A DNA stretch of 64,000 nt from Pseudomonas fluorescens (GTDB lineage: Bacteria; Pseudomonadota; Gammaproteobacteria; Pseudomonadales; Pseudomonadaceae), in assembly GCF_902498195.1 (NCBI RefSeq), contig NZ_CABVIY010000002.1:434001-498000 (forward strand), in the 5' to 3' direction. A program made the position numbers and the translations under genes. Below the pieces are notes generated by a model, which ran no database searches, had not been told where the DNA came from, and saw only the letters and a list, made by a program, of their open reading frames with translations. Below are positions 1 to 16,312 of this stretch, in pieces. The first letter of the stretch is position 1, and each line of letters begins with the position of its first letter.

Positions 1-599
1 TTGCCGGGCGTAACAACGAACGCCTGGAGTTCCTCGGTGACGCCATCCTCAACTTCGTCGCCGGCGAGGCGCTCTTCGATCGCTTCCCGTTGGCCCGCGA
101 AGGCCAGTTATCACGTTTGCGCGCGCGCCTGGTGAAAGGTGAGACCCTGGCTGTGCTGGCCCGCGGTTTCGATCTGGGTGAATACCTGCGCCTGGGTTCG
201 GGCGAACTGAAAAGCGGCGGTTTCCGTCGCGAGTCGATCCTGGCCGATGCCCTGGAAGCGCTGATTGGTGCGATCTACCTCGACGCGGGCATGGAAGTGG
301 CACGCGAGCGCGTACTGGCCTGGCTGGCCGGGGAGTTCGAAGGCCTGACGCTGGTTGACACCAACAAGGATCCGAAAACCCGCCTGCAGGAGTTCCTGCA
401 ATCCCGTAGCTGCGAACTGCCGCGTTACGAAGTGGTGGATATCCAGGGTGAGCCGCATTGCCGGACGTTCTTCGTCGAATGTGAAATCACTTTACTGAAT
501 GAAAAAAGCCGAGGTCAGGGTGTGAGTCGTCGTATTGCCGAACAGGTAGCGGCCGCCGCAGCACTGATTGCCCTGGGTGTGGAGAATGGCAATGACTGA
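1..599 (+). CDS. rnc: Ribonuclease III, 5' end missing
   Basis: This is the carboxy-terminal part of the double-strand-specific endoribonuclease that processes rRNA precursors and structured mRNAs. The reading frame is open from the window edge (codons in phase with base 3) and opens with the RNase III signature [13 protein letters not shown], which carries the metal-binding acidic residues. The double-stranded RNA-binding domain follows, from about [11 protein letters not shown] to the end. About 30 N-terminal residues lie outside the window. The stop overlaps the start of era by 8 bases, the usual rnc-era translational coupling. Confidence 0.96.
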   Translation, partial: AGRNNERLEFLGDAILNFVAGEALFDRFPLAREGQLSRLRARLVKGETLAVLARGFDLGEYLRLGSGELKSGGFRRESILADALEALIGAIYLDAGMEVARERVLAWLAGEFEGLTLVDTNKDPKTRLQEFLQSRSCELPRYEVVDIQGEPHCRTFFVECEITLLNEKSRGQGVSRRIAEQVAAAAALIALGVENGND

Positions 600-1494
600 T
601 TCAAACGCAACACGCTGTGGCTATGTTGCCATCGTCGGCCGTCCGAACGTGGGCAAGTCCACGTTGCTCAACCACATCCTGGGCCAGAAGCTGGCGATCA
701 CCTCGCGCAAGCCGCAAACCACCCGTCACAACATGCTCGGTATCAAGACCGAAGGCGACGTGCAGGCGATCTATGTCGACACGCCCGGCATGCACAAGGG
801 TGGCGAGAAGGCCCTGAACCGCTACATGAACAAGACCGCTTCGGCGGCGTTGAAAGACGTCGACGTGGTGATCTTCGTGGTTGACCGCACCAAGTGGACC
901 GAAGAGGACCAGATGGTCCTCGAACGCGTGCAGTACGTGACCGGCCCGTTGATCGTCGCGCTGAACAAGACCGATCGCATCGAGGACAAGGCCGAGCTGA
1001 TGCCGCACCTGTCCTGGTTGCAGGAGCAGCTGCCGAACGCGCAGATCATCCCGATTTCGGCTCAGCACGGGCACAACCTCGATGCGCTGGAGCGGGTGAT
1101 TGCCGGGCATCTGCCGGAAAACGATCACTTCTTCCCGGAAGACCAGATCACCGACCGCAGCAGCCGCTTCCTCGCCGCTGAACTGGTGCGTGAAAAAATC
1201 ATGCGTCAGATGGGCGCCGAGCTGCCGTACCAGATCACCGTCGAAATCGAAGAGTTCAAGCAGCAAGGGAAAACCCTGCACATTCATGCCTTGATCCTCG
1301 TCGAACGCGACGGCCAGAAGAAAATCATCATTGGCGACAAGGGCGAGCGCATCAAGCGCATCGGCACCGAGGCGCGCAAGGACATGGAGCTGCTGTTCGA
1401 CTCCAAGATCATGCTTAACCTTTGGGTCAAGGTTAAGGGTGGCTGGTCCGATGACGAGCGCGCGCTGCGTTCGTTGGGTTACGGCGACCTGTAA
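592..1494 (+). CDS. era: GTPase Era
   Basis: Era is an essential GTPase that binds the 3' end of 16S rRNA and helps assemble the 30S subunit. The 300-residue product has the G1 loop GRPNVGKS (residues 16-23), G3 DTPGMH and G4 NKTD. A carboxy-terminal KH RNA-binding domain contains [11 protein letters not shown]. The ATG at 592 was chosen because [16 protein letters not shown] matches the usual Pseudomonas start. In-frame starts at 568 and 586 would only lengthen the overlap with rnc. An inverted REP pair follows the stop. Confidence 0.97.
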   Translation: MTDSNATRCGYVAIVGRPNVGKSTLLNHILGQKLAITSRKPQTTRHNMLGIKTEGDVQAIYVDTPGMHKGGEKALNRYMNKTASAALKDVDVVIFVVDRTKWTEEDQMVLERVQYVTGPLIVALNKTDRIEDKAELMPHLSWLQEQLPNAQIIPISAQHGHNLDALERVIAGHLPENDHFFPEDQITDRSSRFLAAELVREKIMRQMGAELPYQITVEIEEFKQQGKTLHIHALILVERDGQKKIIIGDKGERIKRIGTEARKDMELLFDSKIMLNLWVKVKGGWSDDERALRSLGYGDL

Positions 1495-1508
1495 GCCGAC
1501 ATAGATCT

Positions 1509-1602
1509 ACTGTGGGAGCGGGCTTGCTCGCGAAGAGGATGTAACATTCAGCATTCATGTTGGCTGTTACACCGCTTTCGCGAGCAAGCCCGCTCCCACA
1601 GT
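1509..1602. repeat. REPIN, GCGGGCTTGCTCGCGAA family
   Basis: This is an inverted pair of REP units. The left arm reads TGTGGGAGCGGGCTTGCTCG and continues into CGAA, and the right arm is its reverse complement, ending at 1600. About 40 bases separate the arms. It fills the era-recO gap and could fold into a long hairpin. The same family recurs near 32.3, 37.7 and 40.4 kb. Confidence 0.9.
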
Positions 1603-1648
1603 GGTTTCTGGCTGTATGTAAAGCTGCGTTCCGTCATTGAGAACCCCC

Positions 1649-2332
1649 ATGTCCCAACCCATCAGCCAGCCCGCCTACGTCCTCCACTCCCGCGCCTACC
1701 GCGAAAACAGCGCCCTGGTGGACTTCCTCACGCCGCAAGGTCGGTTGCGGGCGGTGCTGCGCAGTGCGCGGGGCAAGGCCGGGACGCTGGCGCGGCCATT
1801 CGTGCCGCTGGAGGTCGAATTCCGGGGGCGTGGCGAACTGAAGAATGTCGGGCGCATGGAAAGTGCCGGCGTGTCCACCTGGCTCATCGGCGAGACGCTG
1901 TTCAGCGGCCTCTATCTCAATGAGTTGCTGATTCGCCTGCTGCCTGCCGAAGATCCCCATCCCGGTGTCTTCGATCATTACGCCGCGACACTGCTGGCCC
2001 TGGCCGAAGGTCGACCGTTGGAACCCTTGCTGCGATCCTTCGAATGGCGGTTGCTGGATGACCTGGGTTACGGCTTTGCCCTGAGCACCGACATCCATGA
2101 CGCGCCCATCGCGCCTGACGGTCTGTACCGCTTGCAAGTGGATGCGGGACTGGAGAGGGTCTACCTGTTGCAACCGGGGCTGTTCAATGGCGCCGAGTTG
2201 CTGGCCATGGCGGACGCTGACTGGAGCGCCCCCGGCGCGTTGTCCGCCGCCAAGCGCTTGATGCGTCAGGCGCTGGCGGTTCATTTGGGTGGTCGGCCAC
2301 TTGTCAGTCGCGAGCTGTTTCGCAAGCCCTGA
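1649..2332 (+). CDS. recO: DNA repair protein RecO
   Basis: RecO works with RecF and RecR to load RecA onto SSB-coated gaps. The 227-residue product starts with an OB-fold-like region ([20 protein letters not shown], then [13 protein letters not shown]) followed by a helical domain, as in the family. The ATG at 1649 gives [12 protein letters not shown]. An in-frame TTG at 1637 is less likely. pdxJ follows after 49 bases in the same direction, the order usual in gamma-proteobacteria. Confidence 0.95.
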   Translation: MSQPISQPAYVLHSRAYRENSALVDFLTPQGRLRAVLRSARGKAGTLARPFVPLEVEFRGRGELKNVGRMESAGVSTWLIGETLFSGLYLNELLIRLLPAEDPHPGVFDHYAATLLALAEGRPLEPLLRSFEWRLLDDLGYGFALSTDIHDAPIAPDGLYRLQVDAGLERVYLLQPGLFNGAELLAMADADWSAPGALSAAKRLMRQALAVHLGGRPLVSRELFRKP

Positions 2333-2381
2333 TCACACCGTATGCTGTGCACCGAACTTTCTCTTCTTCTGGAGCGCTTCC

Positions 2382-3128
2382 GTGACCACCAGCACCCGCA
2401 TTCTTCTTGGCGTGAACATCGACCACGTTGCCACCCTGCGTCAGGCCCGGGGCACTCGCTACCCGGACCCGGTCAAGGCAGCACTGGATGCGGAAGAGGC
2501 GGGCGCTGACGGCATCACCGTGCACCTGCGCGAAGACCGCCGCCACATCCAGGAGCGCGATGTGCTGCTGCTCAAGGACGTGCTGCAAACCCGCATGAAC
2601 TTCGAAATGGGCGTGACCGAAGAAATGATGGCGTTCGCCGAGCGTATTCGTCCGGCGCACATTTGCCTGGTGCCGGAAACCCGTCAGGAGCTGACCACCG
2701 AAGGCGGCCTGGACGTGGCGGGTCAGGAAGCGCGGATCAAGGCCGCTGTGGAGCGCCTGTCGAAGATCGGCTCCGAAGTGTCTCTGTTCATTGATGCCGA
2801 TGAGCGGCAGATCGAAGCTTCGCGCCGTGTCGGTGCGCCGGCCATCGAGTTGCACACCGGTCGTTATGCCGATGCCGAGACGCCGGCCGACGTGGCTGAA
2901 GAGCTCAAGCGCGTCGCCGATGGCGTGGCGTTTGGCCTGGCCCAGGGGCTGATCGTCAATGCCGGTCATGGCCTGCACTACCACAACGTCGAGGCGGTGG
3001 CGGCGATCAAGGGCATCAACGAACTGAACATCGGCCATGCGCTGGTGGCTCATGCGCTGTTCGTCGGCTTCAAGTCGGCCGTGTCAGAGATGAAGGCGCT
3101 GATTCTGGCGGCTGCATTGAAGGGTTAA
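2382..3128 (+). CDS. pdxJ: Pyridoxine 5'-phosphate synthase
   Basis: PdxJ condenses 1-deoxy-D-xylulose 5-phosphate with 3-amino-2-oxopropyl phosphate to give pyridoxine 5'-phosphate, the last ring-forming step of DXP-dependent vitamin B6 synthesis. The 248-residue TIM barrel has [16 protein letters not shown] near the start, then HLREDRRHI, a conserved LVPE segment and [13 protein letters not shown]. The start is the GTG at 2382, placed 6-8 bases after a GGAG ribosome-binding site. An open frame back to 2289 encodes residues unlike the family and is rejected. Confidence 0.96.
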   Translation: MTTSTRILLGVNIDHVATLRQARGTRYPDPVKAALDAEEAGADGITVHLREDRRHIQERDVLLLKDVLQTRMNFEMGVTEEMMAFAERIRPAHICLVPETRQELTTEGGLDVAGQEARIKAAVERLSKIGSEVSLFIDADERQIEASRRVGAPAIELHTGRYADAETPADVAEELKRVADGVAFGLAQGLIVNAGHGLHYHNVEAVAAIKGINELNIGHALVAHALFVGFKSAVSEMKALILAAALKG

Positions 3129-3131
3129 GAT

Positions 3132-3210
3132 CAAAAGATCGCAGCCTGCGGCAGCTCCTACAGTGGAATGCGTTTTTTCTGTAGGAGCTGCCGCAGGCTG
3201 CGATCTTTTG
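3132..3210. repeat. Long perfect inverted repeat, AGATCGCAGCCTGCGGCAGC family
   Basis: Two perfectly complementary 32-base arms (3132-3163 and 3179-3210) surround a 15-base loop. The arms share the tract AGCTCCTAC with other REPs but otherwise form a distinct family, seen again at 11892-11974. The element lies between the convergent pdxJ and mltF genes, where a strong hairpin could end transcription from both sides. Confidence 0.9.
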
Positions 3211-3212
3211 CT

Positions 3213-4724
<1,512 letters not shown>

Positions 4725-4911
4725 CTAGTCTGCTAGAGCGCGAAAAACCTGCGCAAAGCCCGCAGGAATGGGCCCTGGCGACATTTCTTGAGCGCAAAAA
4801 TATCCCGTGGCGAACGACTCGATCGGCACCGTTGACCGGTCCGGATCGCCGGGCCGACGCCCGGGTGCAACCGCGCGTAGCGTTTCGGGTGATGTCGCGG
4901 GCTGTTTAGGC

Positions 4912-4917
4912 TAGAAT
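4912..4917 (+). promoter_or_regulatory. Possible -10 element of the purL promoter
   Basis: TAGAAT lies 42 bases before the purL start, in the mltF-purL divergent gap. The bases 17 upstream (GTGATG) are a poor -35, so this is only a candidate. Confidence 0.3.
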
Positions 4918-4959
4918 GCACGGCCTCAAAGCACACCCCTTCCCGAGGCTGTCCCGAAG

Positions 4960-8856
<3,897 letters not shown>

Positions 8857-8861
8857 GAGCC

Positions 8862-9173
8862 GTGTACAAGCTCAGCTTTTTTGTTCCCGACAGCCATGTC
8901 GAAGTGGTCAAAAGTGCCGTATTCGCCGCCGGTGGCGGGCGGATCGGTGCTTACGATCACTGTTCATGGCAGGTGTTGGGCCAGGGCCAGTTTCGACCAT
9001 TGGACGGCAGCCAGCCGTTCATTGGCGAAGTGGGGCAGGTCGAGAAGGTCGAGGAATGGAAAGTTGAGCTGGTGGTGGCCGATGAGTTGATCGTCGCTGT
9101 GGTGGCGGCGCTGAAACTGAGCCATCCCTACGAGACACCGGCTTATGAGGTATGGCGGCTGGAAGGTTTCTGA
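8862..9173 (+). CDS. Small NIF3/YqfO-like domain protein
   Basis: The 103-residue product (YKLSFFVPDSHVEVVKSAVF, then GGGRIGAYDHCSWQ and SHPYETPAYEVW) matches the stand-alone domain that is inserted in NIF3/YqfO proteins, which has a PII/CutA-like fold. Its biochemical role is not known. The GTG at 8862, directly after the purL stop, was chosen. An in-frame GTG at 8844 lies inside purL and adds residues foreign to the family. It is probably co-transcribed with purL and ends at the terminator at 9194. Confidence 0.8.
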   Translation: MYKLSFFVPDSHVEVVKSAVFAAGGGRIGAYDHCSWQVLGQGQFRPLDGSQPFIGEVGQVEKVEEWKVELVVADELIVAVVAALKLSHPYETPAYEVWRLEGF

Positions 9174-9193
9174 TTTTCCAGGCTGCTGAAATG

Positions 9194-9228
9194 AAAAACC
9201 CGCTGAAGTGATTTCAGCGGGTTTTTTA
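9194..9228. terminator. Bidirectional intrinsic terminator
   Basis: The stem AAAACCCGCTGAA / TTCAGCGGGTTTT has a five-base loop and is flanked by A and T runs. It can serve the purL operon on the plus strand and the convergent L,D-transpeptidase gene on the minus strand. Confidence 0.9.
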
Positions 9229-9251
9229 TTGCCCGAATCAATCGTGGGGAT

Positions 9252-9755
9252 TTACGGGCGGATTTCGATCATCGTGCCGTCCGGTACCAGGTTCCAGACT
9301 TCGCGCATGTCCACGTTGCGCATGGCGACGCAGCCGTCGGTCCAGTCCAGGGTGTGGAACAGGTCCTCGGGGTTTTCCTCGGTGTCCGGCGTGCCATGGA
9401 TCATGATCATGCCGCCAGGGTCGACGCCTTCGCGGCGGGCGCGGGCAGAGTCGCTGATGTTCGGGTAGGAAATGTGCATCGCCAGGTTGAAGCGGTCGCT
9501 GACCTTGCGCCAGTCAATCCAATAGAAACCTTCCGGCGTGCGTTTATCGCCCTCCATCAATTTCGGCCCTTTGGGGCGCTTGCCCAGGGAAATGCGATAG
9601 GTCTTGAGCGGCTTGCCGTCATTGATCAGTTGCAATTGGTGGGCAGACTTGAGAACCAGGACTTTCTCGATGACCTTGCCGTCGAGCGTTTCCACGGCGG
9701 AAGCCTGGGACACCGCGACGAACGACAAGCAGAACAGGGCAAGCAACCAGCGCAT
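9252..9755 (-). CDS. Exported L,D-transpeptidase-family (YkuD) protein
   Basis: The 167-residue product starts with a Sec signal peptide ending near SQASA and contains one YkuD domain. The catalytic block has HGTP and then DWTDGCVAM, whose Cys would be the nucleophile for cross-linking or hydrolysing peptidoglycan stems. The usual SHGC.R is TDGC.A here, so the substrate may differ from that of classical 3-3 cross-linking enzymes. No peptidoglycan-binding domain is present. Alternatively it could be an L,D-carboxypeptidase or an enzyme releasing lipoprotein from peptidoglycan. Confidence 0.85.
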   Translation of the reverse strand: MRWLLALFCLSFVAVSQASAVETLDGKVIEKVLVLKSAHQLQLINDGKPLKTYRISLGKRPKGPKLMEGDKRTPEGFYWIDWRKVSDRFNLAMHISYPNISDSARARREGVDPGGMIMIHGTPDTEENPEDLFHTLDWTDGCVAMRNVDMREVWNLVPDGTMIEIRP

Positions 9756-9804
9756 TGAAACGATTCCCCAGGAGGTGTCGCGACTATTTATTTATAGATG
9801 TTTT

Positions 9805-10353
9805 TTAGTTGGCAGGCTGAGCAAGCGGCGGGATCGATTCGGACCGTACGGGGTAGACCTCGGTCCGCCGGTCAGCGAAGAAGCATTCTAAGGTACGGCC
9901 CACGGTGCGGAAAGCCAGCTCGTCCCAAGGGATGTCCGCTTCGTCGAATAATTGCACTTCGAGGCTTTCGGGACCGGCGGCAAAGTTCAGGTCCGCCAGC
10001 TCGGCGCGGAAGAATACATGCACCTGGCTAATGTGTGGCACATCGATCAGCGTGTAGATGCTCAGGTTGCGCACCCGGGCGCAGGCTTCCTCGGCGGTTT
10101 CGCGAATGGCCGCCTGCTCGATGGTTTCGCCGTTTTCCATGAAACCGGCCGGCAGGGTCCAGTAGCCCCGTCGCGGTTCGATGGCGCGCCGGCACAGCAG
10201 CACCTGGGTGCCCCAGGTCGCTACGCAGCCGGCGACGATATTGGGGTTCTGGTAATGAATGGCCTGGCAGGTGTCGCAAACAAATCGCAGGCGCGAATCG
10301 CCTTCGGGGATGCGTTGGGTCACCGGGTTGCCGCACTGGCTGCAAAATTTCAT
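9805..10353 (-). CDS. NUDIX hydrolase with N-terminal zinc ribbon
   Basis: The 182-residue product begins with a zinc ribbon (CSQCGNP and CDTCQAIHY), followed by a NUDIX domain whose box reads GFMENGE, then RETAEEA. This arrangement resembles NudC-like and related pyrophosphatases that act on nucleotide sugars, ADP-ribose or NAD. The conserved glycine at the end of the box is not present (EEACA). The substrate cannot be told from sequence. It is divergent from a second NUDIX gene at 10501. Confidence 0.88.
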   Translation of the reverse strand: MKFCSQCGNPVTQRIPEGDSRLRFVCDTCQAIHYQNPNIVAGCVATWGTQVLLCRRAIEPRRGYWTLPAGFMENGETIEQAAIRETAEEACARVRNLSIYTLIDVPHISQVHVFFRAELADLNFAAGPESLEVQLFDEADIPWDELAFRTVGRTLECFFADRRTEVYPVRSESIPPLAQPAN

Positions 10354-10500
10354 GCTTGGGTTCCTGATTGCTGCGCCTATCTTGGCGTGCGGCGGTGTCT
10401 GTCGGCAAGTTGTCGTTTAGCGACACGCCACTGTCCGGGGGGTTGGGCGACCGAAGCGATTGGTGCATGATGCGGGGTAAGGCACAGATCGAGAACACTC

Positions 10501-11100
10501 ATGCTGGACGAGCTACTGCATCGGGTAAGTCATCACACACCGCGCACGTTGGAGTCTGACCAACGTTTTCCCGAGGCTGCCGTACTGGTGCCCATCACCC
10601 GCAGTGACAAGCCGGAACTGGTATTGACCCTGCGTGCCAGCGGGCTCTCGACCCATGGCGGCGAAGTCGCCTTCCCCGGCGGCCGGCGTGACCCTGAAGA
10701 CCCTGACCTGATTTTCACCGCCCTGCGCGAGGCCGAGGAAGAAATCGGCCTGCCCCCAGGACTGGTCGAGGTGATCGGCCCGCTGAGCCCGCTGATTTCC
10801 CTGCACGGCATCAAGGTCACCCCGTATGTCGGGGTGATTCCGGATTTCGTCGAGTACCAGGCCAATGATGCCGAAATTGCCGCCGTGTTCAGCGTGCCCC
10901 TGGAATTCTTCCGCAAGGACCCGCGCGAACACACCCACCGCATCGATTATCAGGGCCGCAGCTGGTACGTGCCGAGCTATCGCTACGGCGAATACAAGAT
11001 CTGGGGGCTGACGGCGATCATGGTCGTGGAGTTGATCAACCTGCTCTATGACGCGAAAATCAGCCTTCATGAACCGCCGAAAAGCTTTATCAATATCTGA
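10501..11100 (+). CDS. CoA pyrophosphatase-type NUDIX hydrolase
   Basis: The 199-residue product has the extended CoA-type NUDIX signature: LRASGLSTHGGEVAFPGGR just before the box, then ALREAEEEIGL. This identifies the NudL/YeaB group, which hydrolyses CoA and derivatives to 3',5'-ADP and phosphopantetheine. The start is ATG 10501. It is followed after 48 bases by the gamma-carbonic anhydrase gene in the same direction. Confidence 0.9.
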   Translation: MLDELLHRVSHHTPRTLESDQRFPEAAVLVPITRSDKPELVLTLRASGLSTHGGEVAFPGGRRDPEDPDLIFTALREAEEEIGLPPGLVEVIGPLSPLISLHGIKVTPYVGVIPDFVEYQANDAEIAAVFSVPLEFFRKDPREHTHRIDYQGRSWYVPSYRYGEYKIWGLTAIMVVELINLLYDAKISLHEPPKSFINI

Positions 11101-11148
11101 AGCCATCATTCGAATGGCCTGAACACGCGATGCCTTGAGGAAAACACC

Positions 11149-11673
11149 ATGAAATACCGCCTGGGCGACGCCCGTGTCGAAACCCACCCGGACAGCTGGG
11201 TTGCGCCCAATGCCGTGCTGGTGGGCAAGGTCAAACTGGAAGAGGGCGCCAACGTCTGGTTCAACGCCGTGCTGCGCGGCGACAACGAATTGATCCTGAT
11301 CGGCAAGAACAGCAACGTCCAGGACGGCACCGTGATGCACACCGACATGGGTTACCCGCTGACCATTGGCACCGGCGTGACCATCGGTCATAACGCCATG
11401 CTGCATGGCTGCACCGTGGGCGATTACAGCCTGATTGGCATCAACGCGGTGATCCTCAACGGCGCGAAGATCGGCAAGAACTGCATCATCGGCGCCAACT
11501 CGCTGATCGGCGAAGGCAAGGAGATCCCGGACGGTTCGCTGGTCATGGGCTCGCCCGGCAAAGTGGTGCGCGAACTGACCGAGCCGCAGAAAAAGATGCT
11601 GGAAGCCAGCGCCGCTCACTATGTGCATAACTCGCAGCGTTATGCCCGTGATTTGGCCGAGCAAGAAGAATGA
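11149..11673 (+). CDS. Gamma-class carbonic anhydrase family protein
   Basis: The 174-residue product is a left-handed beta-helix of the YrdA/PaaY group. Hexapeptide repeats run through most of it, and three zinc-ligand histidines are visible in VMHTD, IGHNAM and LHGC. Members bind metal and some hydrate CO2. Activity cannot be assumed from sequence. The stop overlaps the next gene by four bases (ATGA). Confidence 0.9.
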   Translation: MKYRLGDARVETHPDSWVAPNAVLVGKVKLEEGANVWFNAVLRGDNELILIGKNSNVQDGTVMHTDMGYPLTIGTGVTIGHNAMLHGCTVGDYSLIGINAVILNGAKIGKNCIIGANSLIGEGKEIPDGSLVMGSPGKVVRELTEPQKKMLEASAAHYVHNSQRYARDLAEQEE

Positions 11674-11885
11674 CCACGCCAGAACGCCCGGTGCTGTCGC
11701 CCTGCGTGAATATTTGCGCACTGGATGACGATGATGTCTGCACCGGTTGCCAACGCACGGTGGAAGAAATCACCCGTTGGAGCCGGATGGACAATACGGA
11801 ACGCCGCAAGGTACTGGAGTTGTGTCATGAGCGGGCCAAGTCCAGTGGGTTGGTGTGGATGATGGATAAAACACCCGGCCAGTAA
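11670..11885 (+). CDS. DUF1289 small cysteine-rich protein
   Basis: The 71-residue protein has the DUF1289 pattern: SPCVNIC near the start, then CTGCQRT and WSRM. The four cysteines could bind a metal or cluster. No function is established. The ATGA overlap with the carbonic anhydrase gene shows translational coupling. Confidence 0.88.
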   Translation: MTTPERPVLSPCVNICALDDDDVCTGCQRTVEEITRWSRMDNTERRKVLELCHERAKSSGLVWMMDKTPGQ

Positions 11886-11891
11886 CAGAAG

Positions 11892-11974
11892 ATCAAAAGA
11901 TCGCAGCCTTCGGCAGCTCCTACAGGGGATCGCGCTTCATCTGTAGGAGCTGCCGAAGGCTGCGATCTTTTGAT
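11892..11974. repeat. Long perfect inverted repeat, AGATCGCAGCCTTCGGCAGC family
   Basis: Two complementary 34-base arms (11892-11925 and 11941-11974) enclose a 15-base loop. It is the same family as the element at 3132-3210, with a single G/T difference compensated in the opposite arm. It sits between DUF1289 and the VUT-like gene. Confidence 0.9.
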
Positions 11975-12022
11975 TTTGTTTTTAGCTGCAGTACCCTGTG
12001 CGCCAATTTGACAGGTACGCCC

Positions 12023-12490
12023 ATGCTCTTCCTCATCGCCTACATCAGCAGCGTCGTGCTGATCAACTACGCCTTTTCCACCGCTCCGCACCTGGACATC
12101 ATCTGGTCGGCCTGGGGCGGTCTGGTGTTCATCTTGCGCGACATGGTGCAGACCCGCTTCGGCCACGGCGCGATTGCCGCGATGCTGGCAGCGCTGGTGC
12201 TGTCCTATGTCACCTCCGACCCGTCCATCGCCCTGGCCAGCGCCACCGCGTTCGCGGTGTCCGAATGCATCGACTGGCTGGTGTTCAGCCTCACCAAACG
12301 TCCGCTGCATGACCGCCTGTGGATAAGTTCGGCGCTGAGCATTCCCCTTGATACCTTCATCTTCTTCGGCATGATCGATGCGCTGACCCCCGGCGTGGTC
12401 CTAACCGCCCTGGGCTCGAAGTTCGCCGGGGTCACCGCCGTATGGATGATCATGGCCTGGCGTCTGCGCAAACAGGCCGTCGTCAGCTGA
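12023..12490 (+). CDS. VUT-family-like membrane protein
   Basis: The 155-residue protein has about four or five hydrophobic segments. Phrases such as [23 protein letters not shown] and [12 protein letters not shown] are typical of the VUT/YhhQ family of vitamin and queuosine-precursor transporters. It is shorter than E. coli YhhQ. The substrate is therefore uncertain, and I see no preQ1 riboswitch upstream. The start ATG 12023 follows an ACAGGT region. An in-frame TTG at 12008 is less likely. Confidence 0.7.
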   Translation: MLFLIAYISSVVLINYAFSTAPHLDIIWSAWGGLVFILRDMVQTRFGHGAIAAMLAALVLSYVTSDPSIALASATAFAVSECIDWLVFSLTKRPLHDRLWISSALSIPLDTFIFFGMIDALTPGVVLTALGSKFAGVTAVWMIMAWRLRKQAVVS

Positions 12491-12590
12491 AGCCAAACCC
12501 CGCGGTTCATGTAAAATGCCGCGCTTTCTCCCACGGGATGCGCGCAAGACGCTGCTTCCCTCGATGATCCGCTTCCTTGAGGACCCTCAG

Positions 12591-13772
12591 ATGACCCGTA
12601 TCGGAACTCCATTGTCGCCCACCGCGACCCGCGTATTGATGTGTGGCTGTGGCGAGTTGGGCAAGGAAGTGGTGATCGAGCTGCAACGCCTGGGCGTTGA
12701 AGTGATTGCCGTTGACCGTTACGCCAACGCGCCTGCCATGCAGGTTGCCCACCGCAGCCACGTGATTAACATGCTCGACGGCGCGGCCCTGCGTGCGGTG
12801 ATCGAAGCCGAGAAACCGCACTTCATCGTGCCGGAGATCGAAGCCATCGCCACCGCGACCCTGGTGGAGCTGGAAGCCGAAGGCTTCACCGTGATCCCGA
12901 CCGCCCGCGCCACGCAGCTGACCATGAACCGCGAAGGCATCCGTCGCCTGGCCGCTGAAGAGCTGGACCTGCCGACCTCGCCTTACCACTTCGCCGACAC
13001 CTTCGAGGACTACAGCAAGGCCGTCGAAGACCTCGGGTTCCCCTGCGTGGTCAAGCCGGTCATGAGTTCCTCGGGCAAAGGCCAGAGCCTGCTGCGCAGC
13101 GTCGATGACGTGAAGACAGCCTGGGACTACGCTCAGGAAGGCGGCCGTGCCGGCAAAGGCCGGGTGATCATCGAAGGCTTCATCGATTTCGACTACGAAA
13201 TCACCCTGCTGACCGTGCGTCACGTCGGCGGCACCACATTCCTTGCGCCGGTCGGCCATCGTCAGGAGAAGGGCGACTACCAGGAATCCTGGCAGCCGCA
13301 AGCCATGAGCCCGATTGCCCTGGCGGAATCCGAGCGCGTGGCCAAAGCCGTTACCGAGGCCTTGGGCGGTCGTGGCCTGTTTGGTGTCGAGCTGTTCATC
13401 AAAGGCGATCAGGTGTGGTTCAGCGAAGTGTCGCCGCGCCCGCACGACACTGGCATGGTCACGATGATTTCCCAGGACCTGTCGCAATTCGCCCTGCATG
13501 CACGGGCGATCCTCGGCTTGCCGATCCCGGTGGTGCGCCAGTTCGGACCTTCGGCTTCGGCGGTGATTCTGGTGGAAGGGCAGTCGACCCAGACCGCTTT
13601 CGCCAACCTGGGCGCGGCGTTGAGCGAGCCGGACACCGCGCTGCGCCTGTTCGGCAAGCCTGAAGTCAACGGCCAGCGCCGGATGGGCGTGGCCCTGGCA
13701 CGCGACGAGTCGATCGAAGCGGCTCGTGCCAAGGCGACCCGTGCGTCTCAGGCGGTTGTTGTCGAACTGTAA
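12591..13772 (+). CDS. purT: Formate-dependent GAR transformylase
   Basis: PurT uses formate and ATP to convert GAR to FGAR, an alternative to PurN. The 393-residue product is an ATP-grasp enzyme with [20 protein letters not shown] at the N terminus, [14 protein letters not shown], the ATP-binding [12 protein letters not shown], and [14 protein letters not shown] near the metal site. The ATG at 12591 fits the family. An open extension to 12516 would add 25 unrelated residues. A TAAAAT at 12512-12517 may be a -10 element. Confidence 0.96.
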   Translation: MTRIGTPLSPTATRVLMCGCGELGKEVVIELQRLGVEVIAVDRYANAPAMQVAHRSHVINMLDGAALRAVIEAEKPHFIVPEIEAIATATLVELEAEGFTVIPTARATQLTMNREGIRRLAAEELDLPTSPYHFADTFEDYSKAVEDLGFPCVVKPVMSSSGKGQSLLRSVDDVKTAWDYAQEGGRAGKGRVIIEGFIDFDYEITLLTVRHVGGTTFLAPVGHRQEKGDYQESWQPQAMSPIALAESERVAKAVTEALGGRGLFGVELFIKGDQVWFSEVSPRPHDTGMVTMISQDLSQFALHARAILGLPIPVVRQFGPSASAVILVEGQSTQTAFANLGAALSEPDTALRLFGKPEVNGQRRMGVALARDESIEAARAKATRASQAVVVEL

Positions 13773-13822
13773 AAACCTCTCTGACGGGCCTATACCTTCT
13801 ATGGGCTCGCCTATTGAACCTT

Positions 13823-13921
13823 GTAGGAGCGAGCCTGCTCGCGATGGACTTGAGGGCAACGCGTTTAATCAGGGATTACGCGTTATCGTTAACGACCATC
13901 GCGAGCAGGCTCGCTCCTACA
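13823..13921. repeat. REPIN, GTAGGAGCGAGCCTGCTCGCGAT family
   Basis: This is an inverted pair of GTAGGAGCGAGCCTGCTCGC units separated by about 55 bases, located after purT. It is the most frequent family in this window. Confidence 0.9.
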
Positions 13922-13966
13922 GTTAACTCGCGTCCGATCATTTATTAATGCTCCAGGCCTGTACCC

Positions 13967-14515
13967 ATGAATTCGCAAAGCATCATCGTCCCGAAAATCT
14001 CTACATTGCCGGTGCACGAGCCCCGGGCCCGGGCGATTGTGCGCTGGCTGGTGCGCAAGAACATCATCAAGGAAGAACTCACCACGTGCGGCCGTACCGG
14101 CAATCGCATGGGCCATGCCATCGGTGACGGTGCCCGCGCGGTGGTCCTGCACCCGGAAGCGTTGCCATTCGGCGAACCGGTCAACGGCCTGGAAATCATC
14201 ACCAAGCGCTGCATCTATACGCCGGCCAAGGGGTTCCTGGGCGAGGCGGGCTGTGCCGAGTGCCGCAAGGAAATCGGCGAGGCCCTGTTTGAAAGCCTGG
14301 AAGACTGGATGCCCGGGCGTACCGATAACTTCACCTGCCCCGAATGCGGGCATGAAGACGACATCAACGGCTTTCTGTTTTTGCAGGAATGCGGCTTTTC
14401 CAACCTGGGTTTCATCTTCAACAACTGGGCGGAAGCCGGGTTCAAGCAGAGCTTTCTCGACGAATTCGCCGATTGGCTCGATCAACCCGTGAGCTGGATT
14501 AAAGTCGAACTCTGA
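13967..14515 (+). CDS. Conserved protein of unknown function with CxxC pairs
   Basis: I do not recognise a characterised family. The 182-residue cytosolic protein contains CAEC and CPEC pairs about 45 residues apart, which could form one zinc ribbon, plus TTCGRTGNRMGHAIGDGAR in the N-terminal half. Homologues in Pseudomonas are sometimes labelled sugar ABC transporter ATPase, but no Walker A or ABC signature is visible, so I do not use that name. It stands alone between two REPINs. Confidence 0.75.
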   Translation: MNSQSIIVPKISTLPVHEPRARAIVRWLVRKNIIKEELTTCGRTGNRMGHAIGDGARAVVLHPEALPFGEPVNGLEIITKRCIYTPAKGFLGEAGCAECRKEIGEALFESLEDWMPGRTDNFTCPECGHEDDINGFLFLQECGFSNLGFIFNNWAEAGFKQSFLDEFADWLDQPVSWIKVEL

Positions 14516-14519
14516 ACCC

Positions 14520-14619
14520 TGTAGGAGCGAGCATGCTCGCGATGGACGTGAACGATAACGCGTGCTTTCTGGAAGCAAGCGTCGCCCTCAGGTTCATCGC
14601 GAGCAGGCTCGCTCCTACA
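14520..14619. repeat. REPIN, GTAGGAGCGAGC family
   Basis: This inverted pair has a left unit GTAGGAGCGAGCATGCTCGC and a right unit GCGAGCAGGCTCGCTCCTAC. The left arm has a base change (CAT for CCT) not matched on the right. It lies upstream of the guaB promoter. Confidence 0.88.
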
Positions 14620-14662
14620 AGGATTTGCGTTGCAAAACCCCCGTCGATCACTGCATCGATAA

Positions 14663-16213
<1,551 letters not shown>

Positions 16214-16234
16214 GCCTTCCAGCAAAAAGCTAAG

Positions 16235-16266
16235 CAACCGGGGCTGTTCTATTCAGCCCCGAGTTG
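16235..16266 (+). other. Intercistronic hairpin between guaB and guaA
   Basis: CAAC and CGGGGCTG pair with CAGCCCC and GTTG around a seven-base loop (TTCTATT). Only a short T tract follows, so it is more likely a partial terminator or mRNA stability element than a full stop. Confidence 0.55.
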
Positions 16267-16312
16267 TTTCTGAATCACGACTGTTTCTGAATGACTTAGA
16301 CGAGACTGAATC

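Noticed and set aside
11975..12022. Possible preQ1 riboswitch before the VUT-like gene
   Set aside because: The short leader lacks the conserved preQ1 aptamer sequence and is occupied mostly by the end of a REP-type repeat.
12516..12590. Longer PurT start
   Set aside because: The added 25 residues do not fit the family, and [19 protein letters not shown] begins the conserved protein.
13823..14619. Repeated GTAGGAGCGAGC units as a CRISPR array
   Set aside because: The units are paired inverted copies at gene borders, not regularly spaced direct repeats, and no cas genes are present.
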